A DNA stretch of 64,000 bases from Owenia fusiformis (GCA_903813345.2 CAIIXF020000007.1:2177730-2241729); one strand, 5' to 3'; numbered from the stretch's first letter, positions 48,615 through 60,649 are shown. Translations and numbers: made by a program. The notes: generated by a model from the letters alone, not told the origin.

Positions 48615-48844
48615 TACAGGGTGGGTCAGAAAAATGGAACACTGCACCTTTCTTAAATATCTAAGATCGCAAAGATGGACCATGGTATGTTATGTATTTA
48701 ACACAGAAAAATGGAAAATACTTGTAGAATGGGCCTTTGGACGTATGTTTATGTTTCAGTTATCTTTAAATGCCAAAGAAGTCATGGACGCCTTAATTGT
48801 TAATTGACAATTCAATCGATATGTCCTTTTCGACCCACCCTATA
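48615..48844. mobile_element. 230-bp mariner-type MITE with tacagggtgggtc ends
   Basis: tacagggtgggtcagaaaaa at the left and cgacccaccctata at the right are inverted, bounded by TA. The tip is shared with the larger snap-back mariner at 33346-34443 (tacagggtgggcc), so this is probably a deletion derivative of a related family. The ORFs that cross it are incidental. Confidence 0.75.
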
Positions 48845-49137
48845 TAGAATGGATATGATCGTCCATTACTGACTGAGTCAATTCCATGGGTCATTGGAAA
48901 TATACTCCTTAGCAAGAAGTGACGTAGAATGTTAATGTGTGTGTTCACGAGTACTGTCTAATAAAATGTTCCCCATTGTTGAAAACGTTTTAAATGTTCC
49001 CATTGTTTTGCAGTTTGCTGAAATGCATGTGTACCATTTTCGTTCAGCGCATTTCTAAGATTCTGGGCATTTAAATAATCAATGCCATCAATAAACGCAC
49101 GGTTAACATTATGAATCATAAATCGGTTATTTTAATA

Positions 49138-49560
49138 TCCTCTGCTCCCCGTTGATTGATATGACATATTCCTATTCTGCTCCTCTTTGATTGATATGAC
49201 ATATTCCTATTCTGCTCCCCGTTGATTGATATGACATATTCCTATTCTGCTCCCCGTTGATTGATATGACATATTCCTATTCTGCTCCTCTTTGATTGAT
49301 ATGACATATTCCTATTCTGCTCCCCGTTGATTGATATGACATATTCCTATTCTGCTCCTTTTTGATTGATATGACATATTCCTATTCTGCTCCCCGTTGA
49401 TTGATATGACATATTCCTATTCTGGTCCCCGTTGATTGATATGACATATTCCTATTCTGGTCCCCGTTGATTGATATGACATATTCCTATTCTGGTCCCC
49501 GTTGATTGATATGACATATTCCTATTCTGCTCCTCTTTGATTGATATGACATATTCCTAT
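49138..49560. repeat. 35-bp minisatellite, about 12 copies
   Basis: The unit ctgctccccgttgattgata followed by tgacatattcctatt is repeated 12 times with no spacer. Variation is confined to the first third: ctgctcccc, ctgctcctc, ctgctcctt and ctggtcccc types alternate, while the rest is invariant. It lies downstream of the TSP1/LDLa gene. Confidence 0.95.
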
Positions 49561-50077
49561 TAACCTTTGTTACAGCGGACGGCAGTGTTAGCAGTAAAGT
49601 ATCACATTCACAATTTCACAGCACAAGGAAAATTATTTATAAAAGATACATAAAAAATATACAGCATCTGGTAACATCTTCTGTCATAATATAACTGACT
49701 TCATGAATATATATTTATTTTCCATATCTGATTTTATGTTAGACATAATCAGGAGGCATTGTTGCGTTTGTTGTCGATTCAGTTATTTTTCAGCTCTTTT
49801 TTGTTGGAGATTTCGTAACGTGTCAGTATTCTTCCATGTAGACATATGAGTAAATCCTATGTATATGTATGGTGTAACAATCAGGTGCTTGTTTATGTGT
49901 ATATGGTCTATCATAGATTGCACTAAGAAGACGTCCTAATCCTATATTTACACTACGCCGAGTGCTTGATAATCAACACCATCTTCTGGGGCATGACAGA
50001 CTGACTATCAGTTCTAGATAATTCCCCAATTCATTCCAACTATCTTTCAAGCACGGGATCGGTATATCTCCTATCTA

Positions 50078-53000
50078 CTACATTAGCAGCAACAATAGTG
50101 TTGTTATCGCAAGGAAGATTGTTTTCGAGAAACTTGTTGCAGGCATAGCGGCTGAAAGAAACAAATCGTTCGTTATTCCACAATTTATTATATCTTAATC
50201 GTATCTAATTTGATCTACGGCAACGATACGGCGGCCATAGCTTCCCAAAATCGAGAGAATTATGCAGCATAAAATTTTGGTATACAGTAAGATGTAGATT
50301 TTCTCTATCGATTTTGTGAAGCTACGGCCGCATACATATTTGATATGTATTTCTGTCTGATTCCATTGGCTTATATTATTTTTAAGAGTTAAAATGGTAA
50401 CTCATGAGTTTGCCTTTAATTTATAGTTATGAGATATTAGAATCTTCAGTCATAAATACTTACCGTCATCCCTGAGAAGGTTTGTGCTAAGACACGCAAG
50501 CTCGCTTTCATCAAACCCGTCAGCACAATCGGGAAAGCCATTGCAGATTTGGCTGAATGAGAGACATTTTGCGCCGCCATCGCATGTTATCTGGTCTGAT
50601 GTACATGATTCTAAAAACATAGTGGATCGAATTAATAAAAATAAATGGGGTAAATCTATAACTTTTAAAGGTAGTCTTTAAACAAAAACGATTTCACTTA
50701 TTTTGAGTTTTATGATTCGATGCAATTCTAAATTTTGATTTCATCTTTAGTAATAACTAGATTAAACCTACGTAAACATATGTCCGATCCGTTACAACCC
50801 GTTACTTTAAGTGTATCCCCGGTGCAGTTAGCACCACCATACATTGGTTCAGGGGAATCGCAGGTTCTCGTCCACGTTTCTGTACCACCGCTACATGTGA
50901 CGTCATTCCTATTACAACCTTGGCTCGTCCAATTGCTCAGTCCACCGTCAACTGTAAACATATATCTTATGTAACATACACATTAAAAACAATTAAAGTT
51001 ACATCATTTTCAATATGATTTATAATGTTTAATTTGTTGTAATAAAATATTTGTTTTTTTTAGAATGACAATGAAATAATACCACTAGAATTGATACTTG
51101 GCGGATGCCATGGTAAATATTTCTGTTTCGAAACGATTTACTCTCGCAGAAATCTTCTTTTCGATAACATCATTACATTATGCTCAATAGAAATCATGAG
51201 TTTTTCTGTAAACATTGTTTGCAAATGTAAAAGTTTAAATAGAAATACCAATTTTCGAACGAACAAAACCGTCCTCTTACTTTAATAAGTCAGCTGGTGT
51301 TTTACAATGCTCGATGTTTTGACTGGGAGTAAATGGCTAGCTATATAGCAATGTTCCTTAGAAGGCATAGTGTCACATAAAGATTAATCAACAATATAAA
51401 ATGAAATAAACCTATTTCAATCGTTCACCAAACTTAATCTTATAATCGCAAATATAACAAATCGTTTCAAATTTCGGTTTATGGATTTATTGGTTTACTG
51501 GCATTGGCCGTGAATGGACTATTAAATATGGAACTTTTGTGCCTTTAATCTTCGATTGTAGGACCGTGAACTTGGAGATTAAGTGAAATCCAATTATGCA
51601 ATTTCCATTCGAACGATGAACCTGATCGATGGGATGATGAGAGAATTTGCGCAGTTTAAAATAACTCGATTACAGTTTTCAAGAAGGTACGCCAATGGCC
51701 TAAATTAGTATGGTTCAAGCAAAACCTTCAAACGATGTTAAACTAGGGACTTACTCGGACAATGGTCTGGTCCGGGACATAGTACGGTTTCAGTGCTATT
51801 CCCTGTACAGTTGGCCCCACCGTTCGCCGGTGTTGGGTTGTTACACTCACGCGTGCGAACACTTATTCCCGCTTCACATGTGGCTGTACAAGCAGAGAAG
51901 TTGCCCCATTCTCCCCATCCGCCCGTTACTACAAATAAAAATAAAATAAATTATGAAAAGATATTTGATTAATTTTGCTCAAGTAAATCTTGAATTTAGC
52001 TTAAAGTGTGATACAACGTGTGTTTGAATTTCATCTCCATCTATTAAATGAATACAATGAAAATACTTTAAAATTGATTTTGAGCAAAAGCAAAGAAATT
52101 CTTAAACAGTAAGACTCATTCTTTCCTTCTGCACCTGATATTAACGTTACAATGCATCATTGCAAATGGCCTTAATCATCAACACTTTAGGTTTTAGACA
52201 TTTTTGAATTTGCGGAATTACTTATAATCAAGATTATTTTAGTACCATACCTGGCGCATCGTTGACAGGGGCAACATTAGGACACTTCTCTGGTAAGTCC
52301 TCGTATTCACACGCCATTCCATTGACAACTGGAAAGTGAATCAAAATGTACATACCCGCATTGATACTATGGCTTAATCAACGCACGTATTAAAGCCACA
52401 TACAGACATTCTACCTATATTATAAAAAACCCAAAAAGTAATAAATATTTTCTTGAGGAGTATTTCTTGAAATCCCTCATTTTAGCCTCTAAGGTCTTTG
52501 AAAGTCACTTTAACTAAAATTAGATGTTTTGTAACAAACTACAATGCACAGTAGCTCTGACATAGGCAACAAGGCATTTATAGAAAAAATGACAGAAATA
52601 GTTATTGACACAAGTTGTGAACATTTTATCCTATACCAGGTTCATAGCATCTTTCATTTGTTTAGTTTCCCCTCGCCTATATTTATTTGCCCAGCCTCTT
52701 CTTGCTGTTTTTGAATCCTGGATACACATACATGTATGCTGTACTTGATTATAAAATCAAATGAAATTTATATACAAGTAAAAAAACAGTTTCTATGAAG
52801 TTTCAATTATCATGAAGCTAATTTGTAAATGACTGAAAGTCAAAGAAAATAAGTCTATATAAGCAATCAGTTTTTGTTGGATGAATGACATACTCACTTG
52901 TGTAGTTGTTAAATAAAGTTGGCGTCTCTTGTCGACATTCAACAGAATTAAGACTATTGAGACAGGACACCGTTGATTCATAATCCCTGAAAAAATGAAC

Positions 53001-53721
53001 ATTGAGGCATTTATCATTTTGCTCATTTAGAGTAGTGAGGACGTGACTTTAAATATATTTGTGTTTTAAAATACACGGAAATCTAAATAAAATCATACGT
53101 TTAGTCATAAGATAATGTATCGTATCCATGTGAGTATTAAGCGCTATTATTCTTAAATTAATTTTTAATTTTAAAAATCTATATATTAACACCTGCTAAT
53201 CAGATCACTTTTGGTCACTAGTGTTTTTAATGAATATTCTTTAAATGTGTATTATAAACGTTTTATGATATTTAGATGAGATGTTATACTTACGTGCAAC
53301 TAAATTCGCAATTAAGTAAAGCTGTCAAATTTCCCCCAAATGAGTTATAAAATGCAGAGGTACATGCATAAACACTAAGAGCGTCTCCCCCGGTACAATC
53401 AGCATCACTATGTTTGGATAAAATGCCTGAAATAATTTGAAATAATCATTATAGATTTCATAGAACGAATATAAATGTTACAAAAAACGATTTGTCACGC
53501 ATTCCAAAATGGCTGCTTATACTAGTCTTATTGTTCAAGTCAACTTCCTCATTTTTTAGTTTTTACTCTCTCTTGACTCAAATCCATAAGAATAATTTAT
53601 AGTCATTTTTACGTTAGCTTGTTCGTTGTCAACTACACCGGTGGAATTTCATCATATTTAAAATGTAATATAAGAACATACCTAAAATGGCCACAATCAC
53701 AACCAGACGGGCCATCGCCAT
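50078..53721 (-). CDS. TSP1-TSP1-LDLa surface protein with GPI-type C-terminal tail (304 aa)
   Basis: Eight exons on the minus strand: 53721-53682, 53426-53294, 52986-52898, 52328-52251, 51928-51755, 50951-50772, 50610-50464 and 50151-50078. The sum is 915 nt and all phases agree. Order: signal peptide (residues 1 to about 21); a cysteine-rich N-terminal region of about 90 residues that I do not recognise; two thrombospondin type-1 repeats (about 115-171 with WGEWGNFSACTATC and RTRECNNP; about 173-231 with RTCDSPEP and GGANCTGD); an LDL-receptor class A domain (about 233-271, six cysteines, calcium-site acidic residues in PDCADGFDE); and a short hydrophobic tail (KTIFLAITTLLLLLM then stop) with no cytosolic residues, as expected for a GPI-anchor signal. 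The TSP1 and LDLa exons are each phase 1-1. The likely role is extracellular adhesion or recognition; partners are unknown. Confidence 0.9.
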
Positions 53722-53776
53722 CTTGTTGTGTTCGTATTTTCCCTGTGTCTTTATCCCACCACTGGTTTATCACTGC

Positions 53777-53783
53777 TATATAT
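53777..53783 (-). promoter_or_regulatory. Candidate TATA box of the TSP1/LDLa gene
   Basis: atatata on the minus strand lies about 57 nt upstream of the ATG at 53721, leaving room for a start site about 30 nt downstream and a 5' UTR of about 25 nt. Support is from sequence consensus and position only. Confidence 0.35.
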
Positions 53784-53789
53784 CCAAAT

Positions 53790-55745
53790 CCTTATATGCT
53801 TAACTATATCTCCCAATCCCAGCCTTCCCACTTTTGGGAAGTGTGCTGGCCATCTTTATTTGTAGAAATATCCAAAAGAAGCTGTTTGAATGTTCAAACC
53901 ACTGGACCCCGCTTGTGCAACTTCTTAAAATGGCCGTTTCGATGGATCAGAAGATTAATACTATTTGGATTAACTCCGCTTTGGGTAATCCGATTGTAAA
54001 TGGAAATGTCTTTCTCTGTGGGTTAAATGTGGACAAAAAGGACAGCTACTTGTGTATAGAGATTTACTGCTTTTGCTATTGCGACGCTCGTCTGCTTTGA
54101 CAGCGGACAATACAAAAATCATAGATCCTTTACATCAATATATTAATGTTCTGATCCTGCTAAAAATTCATTTGTTTAGTTACGAGAATAACTCTAGTTT
54201 CATTGTACTATATAAGTCTTTCTATTCCAAGCGTATAACTACACTTGTATTGGCGGTAATGAGATAATACGGAATAACCCGACCTTAGTAATCTTCCTGG
54301 TCGAAGCATCAACTTAAGGGAGTGCAAAAAGGGAACCAAACATCAGTGCTTTAATCCAATCATAATTTAGTACTCGAGATCGATTTCGTTTTATGTATCG
54401 ATATTGTTGACAAATAAACGATTAGGAATGGAGGAGGGGGGGGGTGGTAGAGGCAAAGTTAAACTGCACGTCAGGAAATATCCAAGATGTCATTTACAGA
54501 CCTCTCTATATGCGCCCCAGTCCTGGTTTAAGTAACGAATTAACGAGGTGGTGATGGTTATAGTGTGATAGATCTCAATATATGTATAATTATTTGATGA
54601 TATAAACTTCCCAAATACCCCATGTCTAATACTTAATATAAGTGTCATTACATTGGATCAAATTTCGAAGAGGAAGCTTTAACAATGGAAGGAAAGTTGT
54701 GATCGTATTACATTTAGACGTCTCTGATTTCTAGATATATCAAATGATGATGTATGAAAAAGCATTGTAATGTCTGTTAATAGCAGATTGAATAACGTAA
54801 ACAAAAATGGGCCTGCTTAAAAGTTTAAAAAATGTTATCTCAGTTGACCTTAGATTAAAAGCTGTAGCTACCAAATAGCCTAAGTCTATTTGTTTCTCAT
54901 TTGAGTCCTTATATTATAGTCCAATACCATTGTCAGCTATAGGTTTTGAGATCGTTTTTTAAAGTATCAGTTCATTTGATTCCAAACGTGCTGTAGTTCT
55001 TCAAATGTTGGTCTGTATGATTTCACCCTATGATTATTTTCTACAAAGGTACAACCTTCTAATTTTGAACACCTTTCTTTTCTCAGTTATCATGTTAAGC
55101 AGTTATGGAATCTATGACCTGAAACTGTATAAATTGTTGTTTTTCGCGTGGTACGTTGGGTTCAATTTAGTCAAGAAAATCTTAAAGACTTTTTAGATTT
55201 TGGTTAAAAAGGATAGCCTCAATTTGTATCCACAAAATGGTAGCAACTCAAAAATGTTATCGCAAGCCCACTTTCAAACAACCGAGGGACATTTTGATCA
55301 GTGTTGCACACAAACATACATTAGAAAGTTGTCGTAAGTACACTGAGTGGCCAAATGGGAAAGACTAAAGAGTATAGCAAAATAAAACAGGCAATAATAT
55401 CTAATAGCAAAACAAATACAATGCAAATTCTAAAATGATATGCTATGTCAACAATTACTATGCATGACAAGTGCCAAAAATAAAAAGGTTGCATTACTGG
55501 CCATGGTCTGCTTATCGTATTAGAATCGTAAGATCTTTATACTACCTAAGATTCTAGTCTGCCAAGTATCGAATATTTACTGATGAATGTATGATAACTG
55601 TATTTTGCTTCAATTTAATTATAAAAATAACATTATAAGAAATATAGGTTGTTTGCATTGATAATTTGTTTTAAGCGATCAATCCTATTTAATGATTTAC
55701 AAAAAGATGTAGCGATCACTACATTGTCTCTACAAATCAAATTGC
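53790..55745. other. Intergenic DNA between the Reeler and TSP1/LDLa genes
   Basis: No supported gene. Plus-strand ORFs at 53619-54267 overlap the TSP1/LDLa first exon and promoter in antisense and show no domain. A G-rich run lies at about 54434-54446. Candidate aataaa (minus) at 55757-55752 would serve the Reeler gene. Confidence 0.35.
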
Positions 55746-55830
55746 CATTTGTTTATTATAGAAATGTTTCATTATCTTTGGTCAAAATAAATTTGCCATG
55801 AATTTTCCGTCCAGATAAGATCTTCAAATG

Positions 55831-57306
55831 TCATTCAGCTTCGTTTAGAGTAATTTGTTGGTCCACCCAATACATTCCGTACTCTTGAACTACTGTCCAT
55901 CTGTAATACAAAAAGATATGTGTTAGCGATTCTGTCTGTAAAGAATATATATTTTATAAACAAATTGATCATAGAAGAAATAACGCAGATGCGAGAAGGC
56001 AGTTACCAGTTTCACCACCAGGTGGCTCGTTCGGGTCATATAGCATGGCGGGTATAATAGAAATTTCCCTTTAACTTAAATTGCATGTGCTTTAGTTGTT
56101 CACTTTTCATATAACCCTTATGGTTATGCAAATTAAAAAACGTCCAGTAAAGAAAAATGTTATCTGTCCAATACAATAAAAGATTTTGTGATTTTGTAAC
56201 ATGGGGCCTATGGGGAATCAACCCGACCAATAAGTCACATTTTCAAAAAAGATTAAATTTCCAAAGTTGATAAACAATTTTCAAAACCATATATTTTTTG
56301 ATGTACTTTTACACGCAGATTTCAAATATGACATCACTTTGACTGAATTTTGAATATTTAATGACGTAAATCAAACCTATTTCTACTCGCATCTAGTCTA
56401 TTAAACCACTTTTTGAAAAAACATAATTTGAAAAAACATCTTCAGCATAATGTCATATTGTACGGTATTGTTGGAATAATCACCATCCGTTAATTACGTC
56501 TTAGCTGGCTCCTAGACAAGCAGAATACAATGTAACAATCAATGAATGGGAAGGGAACGATTATTCCAAGGGATATCAATTCCCTCAACACTACCACAAA
56601 TATATAAGGTGCACTGCGAAGGAGCGAACTTACTTCAACGTCACCGGTCCGGATGCATCGTCTGGTGCCTTCCAAATAAAAGATACCTTCTTTTTCACAG
56701 CACTGCTTACGTGGGTGATTGCTACAGTGTCGTCTGGGTTATCACATGCAACCGAGTTGAATTCATCTTCTCCATGTTTTTTAAAACTTCCAGTTATAAA
56801 ATCATCTGAATCTCTAAACATAAGAAGGAATCCTTTGAATCCTAATTTAGTGGTCTTCTCCAATGACACTGGAATAAATGAAATTGCAAATTCAAAACTT
56901 AGTATTTACATGGGCTTTCAACTAATTGAAAGCCCATGGTATTTATAATTGTTTATTTATAATTTACCAAACACACTGGGCCTTGCATGCATTTGCTACT
57001 AAATATCAAACTCTGAATGAAATACGTTTCCATATGAAGAGAGGACCTCAAATGTCCAGCAACACTATGAATAAGACTTTTCGAAGGCATTTGATTTTAT
57101 TTGATCTCATCAATATGTTTACCTTTTATATCCTGGCCTGGGCTGTACTCCGGAGGTTCGAATGTTATCTTATAAGGTGGTGAGGTATATTGAGTAGGGA
57201 ATCCATGTGAAGGAAACATGTCACCACATGCGGTAATCGGGGCCCCTTCTGACATGCTTTGGCCATAGTTAAAGCATAAACTAAGTAGGCCTACTATCAT
57301 CAACAT
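55831..57306 (-). CDS. Secreted single-domain Reeler protein (162 aa, complete)
   Basis: Three exons on the minus strand: 57306-57123, 56868-56634 and 55900-55831, total 489 nt. Introns are phase 1 and phase 2 with GT-AG ends. Residues 1 to about 17 are a signal peptide (MLMIVGLLSLCFNYGQS). The rest is one Reeler domain: the MFPSHGFPTQ opening, PPYKITF, the FKGFLLMFRD strand, a DNPDDTVAITHVSS segment, VSFIWKAP, and the closing VTLKWTVVQEYGMYWV. Stand-alone Reeler proteins of this length are known as secreted immune-inducible or defence proteins in invertebrates, and the domain is also found in ferric-chelate reductase-like and spondin proteins. The defence role here is inference. Intron 2 carries MITE copy 2 and intron 1 a perfect hairpin. 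aataaa lies about 75 nt after the stop. Confidence 0.92.
55987..56394. mobile_element. ~410-bp MITE with agatgcgag ends, copy 2, in Reeler intron 2
   Basis: Left agatgcgagaag and right ctactcgcatct form the terminal inverted repeat. The interior closely matches 21914-22337 (ccaccaggtggctcgttcgg, tagcatggcgggtata, ggggaatcaacccga). It fills more than half of Reeler intron 2 (55901-56633). Confidence 0.85.
56908..56940. repeat. Perfect hairpin catgggctttcaa/ttgaaagcccatg
   Basis: Thirteen-base arms around a 4-base loop lie 40 nt upstream of the Reeler exon 2 acceptor. The same arms with a 1-base centre occur at 44378-44402. The identical core at two unrelated loci marks a dispersed palindromic repeat. 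Confidence 0.85.
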
Positions 57307-57954
57307 TTTTCAATATTACGTCTTCACGGTGTCTCAGTCCGTATAATCATGTAAAATTCAGCAATGGACTGATCTTCAATCACTTGTCGGCCTTTCCTTG
57401 ACTTTGTTAACGTTTTATTGCAGTTTAATCCTAATTTTGTCGCTTTTTCGTCTAAACATATTGTAATTAAGCTAACTTTCTACAAATACTGTTCGTAAGG
57501 ACACGTGTCAACTAATTAAACTAAAGCATGATAATCTCCATGTAGTTTTATAGTGTGCACGTACAGGTAATACTTTAAGATCAAGGGTTAAACTTTTCTT
57601 TTTGGGTTTGTATGTAGACTAACTAATCGGTATAGCTTATCAAGAAAGTAATTAAGATGACCTTATTTAGGACGTGGTATCATGTTTAAAAAACTCACGA
57701 TTGTGTTCATTGACTTTAAATTTTAGAAGACCCATTTCGAGGTAAAAATCATAAGGAGTCGCTGTGAGCAACCGTAATCGACTACCTTTCAGACAGCGAC
57801 TAGACTTCATTAAAGTGTTATGACTTTTCAAATTGATGCATCCTAATTTGTTCGATTCAATCTCTTCCAAAACTTTCACAAGGTCATGACAATGTACAGT
57901 CTAAATTTGAAAAATGTGAAAAAATAATGAAAAGCTGGCAAAATAGACATTTAA

Positions 57955-58175
57955 AAGAATTGGTAGAAAGGAACAAAAACAATTGCACTAAAAAAACAAA
58001 AAATGTTAACAAAAACAGTTATATAAAATATATTTCTAAATAATTTTCGCATTAAATTGTTGTCAATCAGTCAACATTACATAAAGTACCGTGTTTTTTA
58101 CAGAATGTTTTCACTGATTGGTTTAAGAGATAAACATTGTTGAATTCAGTTCTCCATATCGATACCACTCCTTTT
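57955..58175. mobile_element. TATCGATA-family element, copy D (truncated)
   Basis: From ttggtagaaaggaacaaaaa at about 57960 to ccatatcgataccactcctt at about 58155-58175, this is the reverse complement of the left end of copies A and B. The other end is missing. It lies upstream of the Reeler gene. Confidence 0.75.
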
Positions 58176-58599
58176 AAAGATTTGGATAATTAAGGTAGCA
58201 AAATTGAATTTCTTTTAGGGGAACATACCTGTAAAATTGTTAAAATTAAGATGGCTTTTGTGCGGAGAAGGCAATTCATTTACAACATGTAATATTGATT
58301 TTCGTGTATTGATCCTATATTTCCTATTGTTAACATTGGTTGATAAGCCCAAGATGACCTGGGTAAAATTGTAATTAATTTTTTACATCTTATTGAATTA
58401 TAAGACTGACCACTATAAATAAATAAATAAACTATCACCAACTATGTGAAACTCTCTTAAGAAATGGTGAAACTTGGTTTCAGTAAACAACAGTTAATTC
58501 TATTATTTCAAGACTGTTAATAAGTAGAACAATTCCGCAGCATAGTGAGTCTTTATCTTTCAGACACATTAATGTAAAAGAATTAACATGTAAAAATCG

Positions 58600-59160
58600 A
58601 ATACTTCAATTAACTAAAGATGGGTAGCTCATTGGTCCAGATGGATTTCAGTGAAAAACAATGGACCCTTACAAAATAATTATTTAAAGAAAAAATGATT
58701 GAATAACAGTGGAAAATTATGCATGGAATATGTCCTACCAGAAAATTAATGTACAAATATCAAATTGAAGAACAAGATTACTCTGTCAAAGTTGCTTAGT
58801 GCAAGAGCAAATATTAGTTAGCTATTTATGGGATAAGCATTTCCCAGGTATAACCTGTATAATGTTTTATTTGGTAATCCTAGACTAACCAATGTTACAT
58901 CTAAGAAAATTATCCAACTTAAAAACTGCATTGTACTGTTTGTGAACAGAACAATACCAGCATTTATTATTTAGCTGATTGCATTTTAAACACTGATTGA
59001 TTTTTGAAAATGATTTTGTATTGTACTCACACTCACTGTAATATGTTGTATATATTTTGCTGTTTATTTTAAATAAAAAAATCACTTCACATATATGGAT
59101 AGGTAAACTTTGCAACGTACCAACTACAACATTAAATTAATTACATCACGTATCAAGCAA
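58600..59160 (+). pseudogene. Decayed LINE reverse-transcriptase C-terminal remnant
   Basis: The plus strand with several stops reads WKIMHGICPTRKLMYKYQIE near 58690-58770, and later VLFGNPRLTNVTSKKIIQLK followed by NCIVLFVNRTIPAF near 58862-58965. This order (hgi.ptrk.lykf.i...vlfGnp....nv.skkiI.l.k) is typical of the region after the reverse-transcriptase core in non-LTR retrotransposons. The zinc-knuckle part is lost. Identification is by pattern only. Confidence 0.5.
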
Positions 59161-59196
59161 TGCAGAAAATGTAGTTGGTGTTAACGTTTATGGCAT

Positions 59197-60245
59197 ATAC
59201 AAGGGCCGAGCAATATATTCGCTACTTTTTGCTCTCAAATTGTTAATAATAAAGTATCTTACCTGAAATTTTCCAAAATAATAGAAAAAACATTTTTCTG
59301 TAATATCACCAAATGTGCATTTATTTGGTTACATCCGTAATATTTTACATGGCATTGAATATTGGTTGATAGTGACCACCGGAGCTGACATTTGTGACAA
59401 TGTTTCAGAAAACAACTTTTATATAAAATGTCCTTTTTGTTAATTAAGACAGTTACTCCTCATTCCATGCCTCATTCTCAAAATAGTGTCTATCTGCAGC
59501 TATGCATTTTCTACATCGGGAAAGCCAGTCTTGATAGGCCTGTTGCAGTCCGCTTCCATTTCCATATAGGTCTTTTAGGGCCTTATGGACGGCCTCAACC
59601 ACTTCTTCACGGTCACCAAACCTCTGCCCGCGTAGCTCATTCTTCAGTTTGCCGAAAATTTCAAAGTCGCACAATGCAAGGTCTGGACAGTATGGTGCAT
59701 GATCAAATTTTTCAATGTTTAGAGCTGCTAATATAGCAGTTACCTCACGGGCCCTGTGTGATGGAGCATTATCTTGATGATATATCATATGGTTGATCAA
59801 TACTGGGCGCTTTTTACGAACTGCATCCATGAAGTTCTTTCGCAGAGTCTCCCTTTTGTGATGCATATGCGGATCAATTGTGACCTCTTTATTGTTTGAA
59901 AAGAACATCTATGACATCACAACCATTGTTCTGAATATTGGATCAATGTCCAGTAAACAATGTTTTTAAAAATTACCCAAACTGAATGTTTTTGTTATGA
60001 GAAATGGGCATATAAAGATATTGTTGCATGTGCAATTGCAGTAAACTTATGGGCAGCTCCGGTGGCTCATTCCTTTCGTTGCTATGACAACCATAATTTT
60101 TGGCCATATTTGGCAATGGGCTTGAAAATGGAATCAAAAGATGCGGAATTCTACACTCTATGTCTGTACCAAATTTCAATGGAAATAAACAAATATAAAA
60201 GAAAATAAAGCAAAAAGAAGCGAATATATTGCTCGGCCCTTGTAT
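59197..60245 (-). mobile_element. Mariner element with internally deleted transposase
   Basis: Ends acaagggccgagcaatatattcgct (59198-59222) and the inverse agcgaatatattgctcggcccttgt (60219-60243) are 25-bp perfect TIRs with flanking TA. At about 1.05 kb it is shorter than intact mariners of about 1.3 kb. The N-terminal DNA-binding half of the transposase is missing: 59909-60210 shows no helix-turn-helix coding. Confidence 0.9.
59453..59908 (-). pseudogene. Mariner transposase, C-terminal half (151 codons)
   Basis: An open frame on the minus strand carries the second catalytic region YHQDNAPSHRA (Asp at about residue 44) and the third region YCPDLALCDFEIFGKLKNEL, with the DD34D-type spacing. 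A C-terminal tail ends RHYFENEAWNEE. The open frame and perfect TIRs suggest a fairly young copy. About half the protein, including the first catalytic Asp and the DNA-binding domain, is absent, so it cannot be active alone. Confidence 0.88.
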
Positions 60246-60299
60246 TACATTAATCTCAATATATGATATAATATGATATTTCAATAAATATTATGTTGC

Positions 60300-60640
60300 G
60301 TTCCAAACGAAATACAGAATAGAATATATAAGTATGGTGTGCCACGGGGATCAGTTCTACATTTGATTTTATTTAGACCATCATACACCGAACTCAAGGC
60401 ATTAACTCAGTATTAAAACTGACTAATGGGGTATCCATCTATTATAAACCCGTATAACCCATGGGTTGGCCAGGCCAATAATGATATACCTAAAGCACAA
60501 AACTTTCTGAATTGACATGCAAAATGGAAAATCATATTGTGCAGTCAGCTAGACATCAAACTGTACAAAATCCCATTGTATAACCAACATTGTACAAAAA
60601 TGAAAATGAAATGGTTAGCGATCCACGATGTTTCCAGTGA
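60300..60640 (+). pseudogene. LINE reverse-transcriptase core fragment
   Basis: The plus strand reads YKYGVPRGSVLHLILF at about 60328-60377, a clear degenerate form of the YGVPQGSvLGPLLF motif of non-LTR reverse transcriptases. Further conserved-looking segments (AKWKIILCSQ, HCTKMKMKW) follow, interrupted by stops. It lies directly beside the mariner element. Confidence 0.65.
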
Positions 60641-60649
60641 GCAGTTCTA

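Noticed and set aside
48505-48807. 100-codon plus-strand ORF spanning a MITE
   Set aside because: Most of the frame lies within the 230-bp MITE, with no domain; a chance ORF.
49138-49560. CRISPR-like array of repeated units
   Set aside because: The 35-bp units are contiguous with no unique spacers, and the DNA is eukaryotic; it is a minisatellite.
53619-54267. Three overlapping plus-strand ORFs
   Set aside because: They run antisense across the first exon and promoter of the TSP1/LDLa gene and show no domain.
59428-59736. 102-codon plus-strand ORF
   Set aside because: It is antisense to the mariner transposase remnant at 59453-59908.
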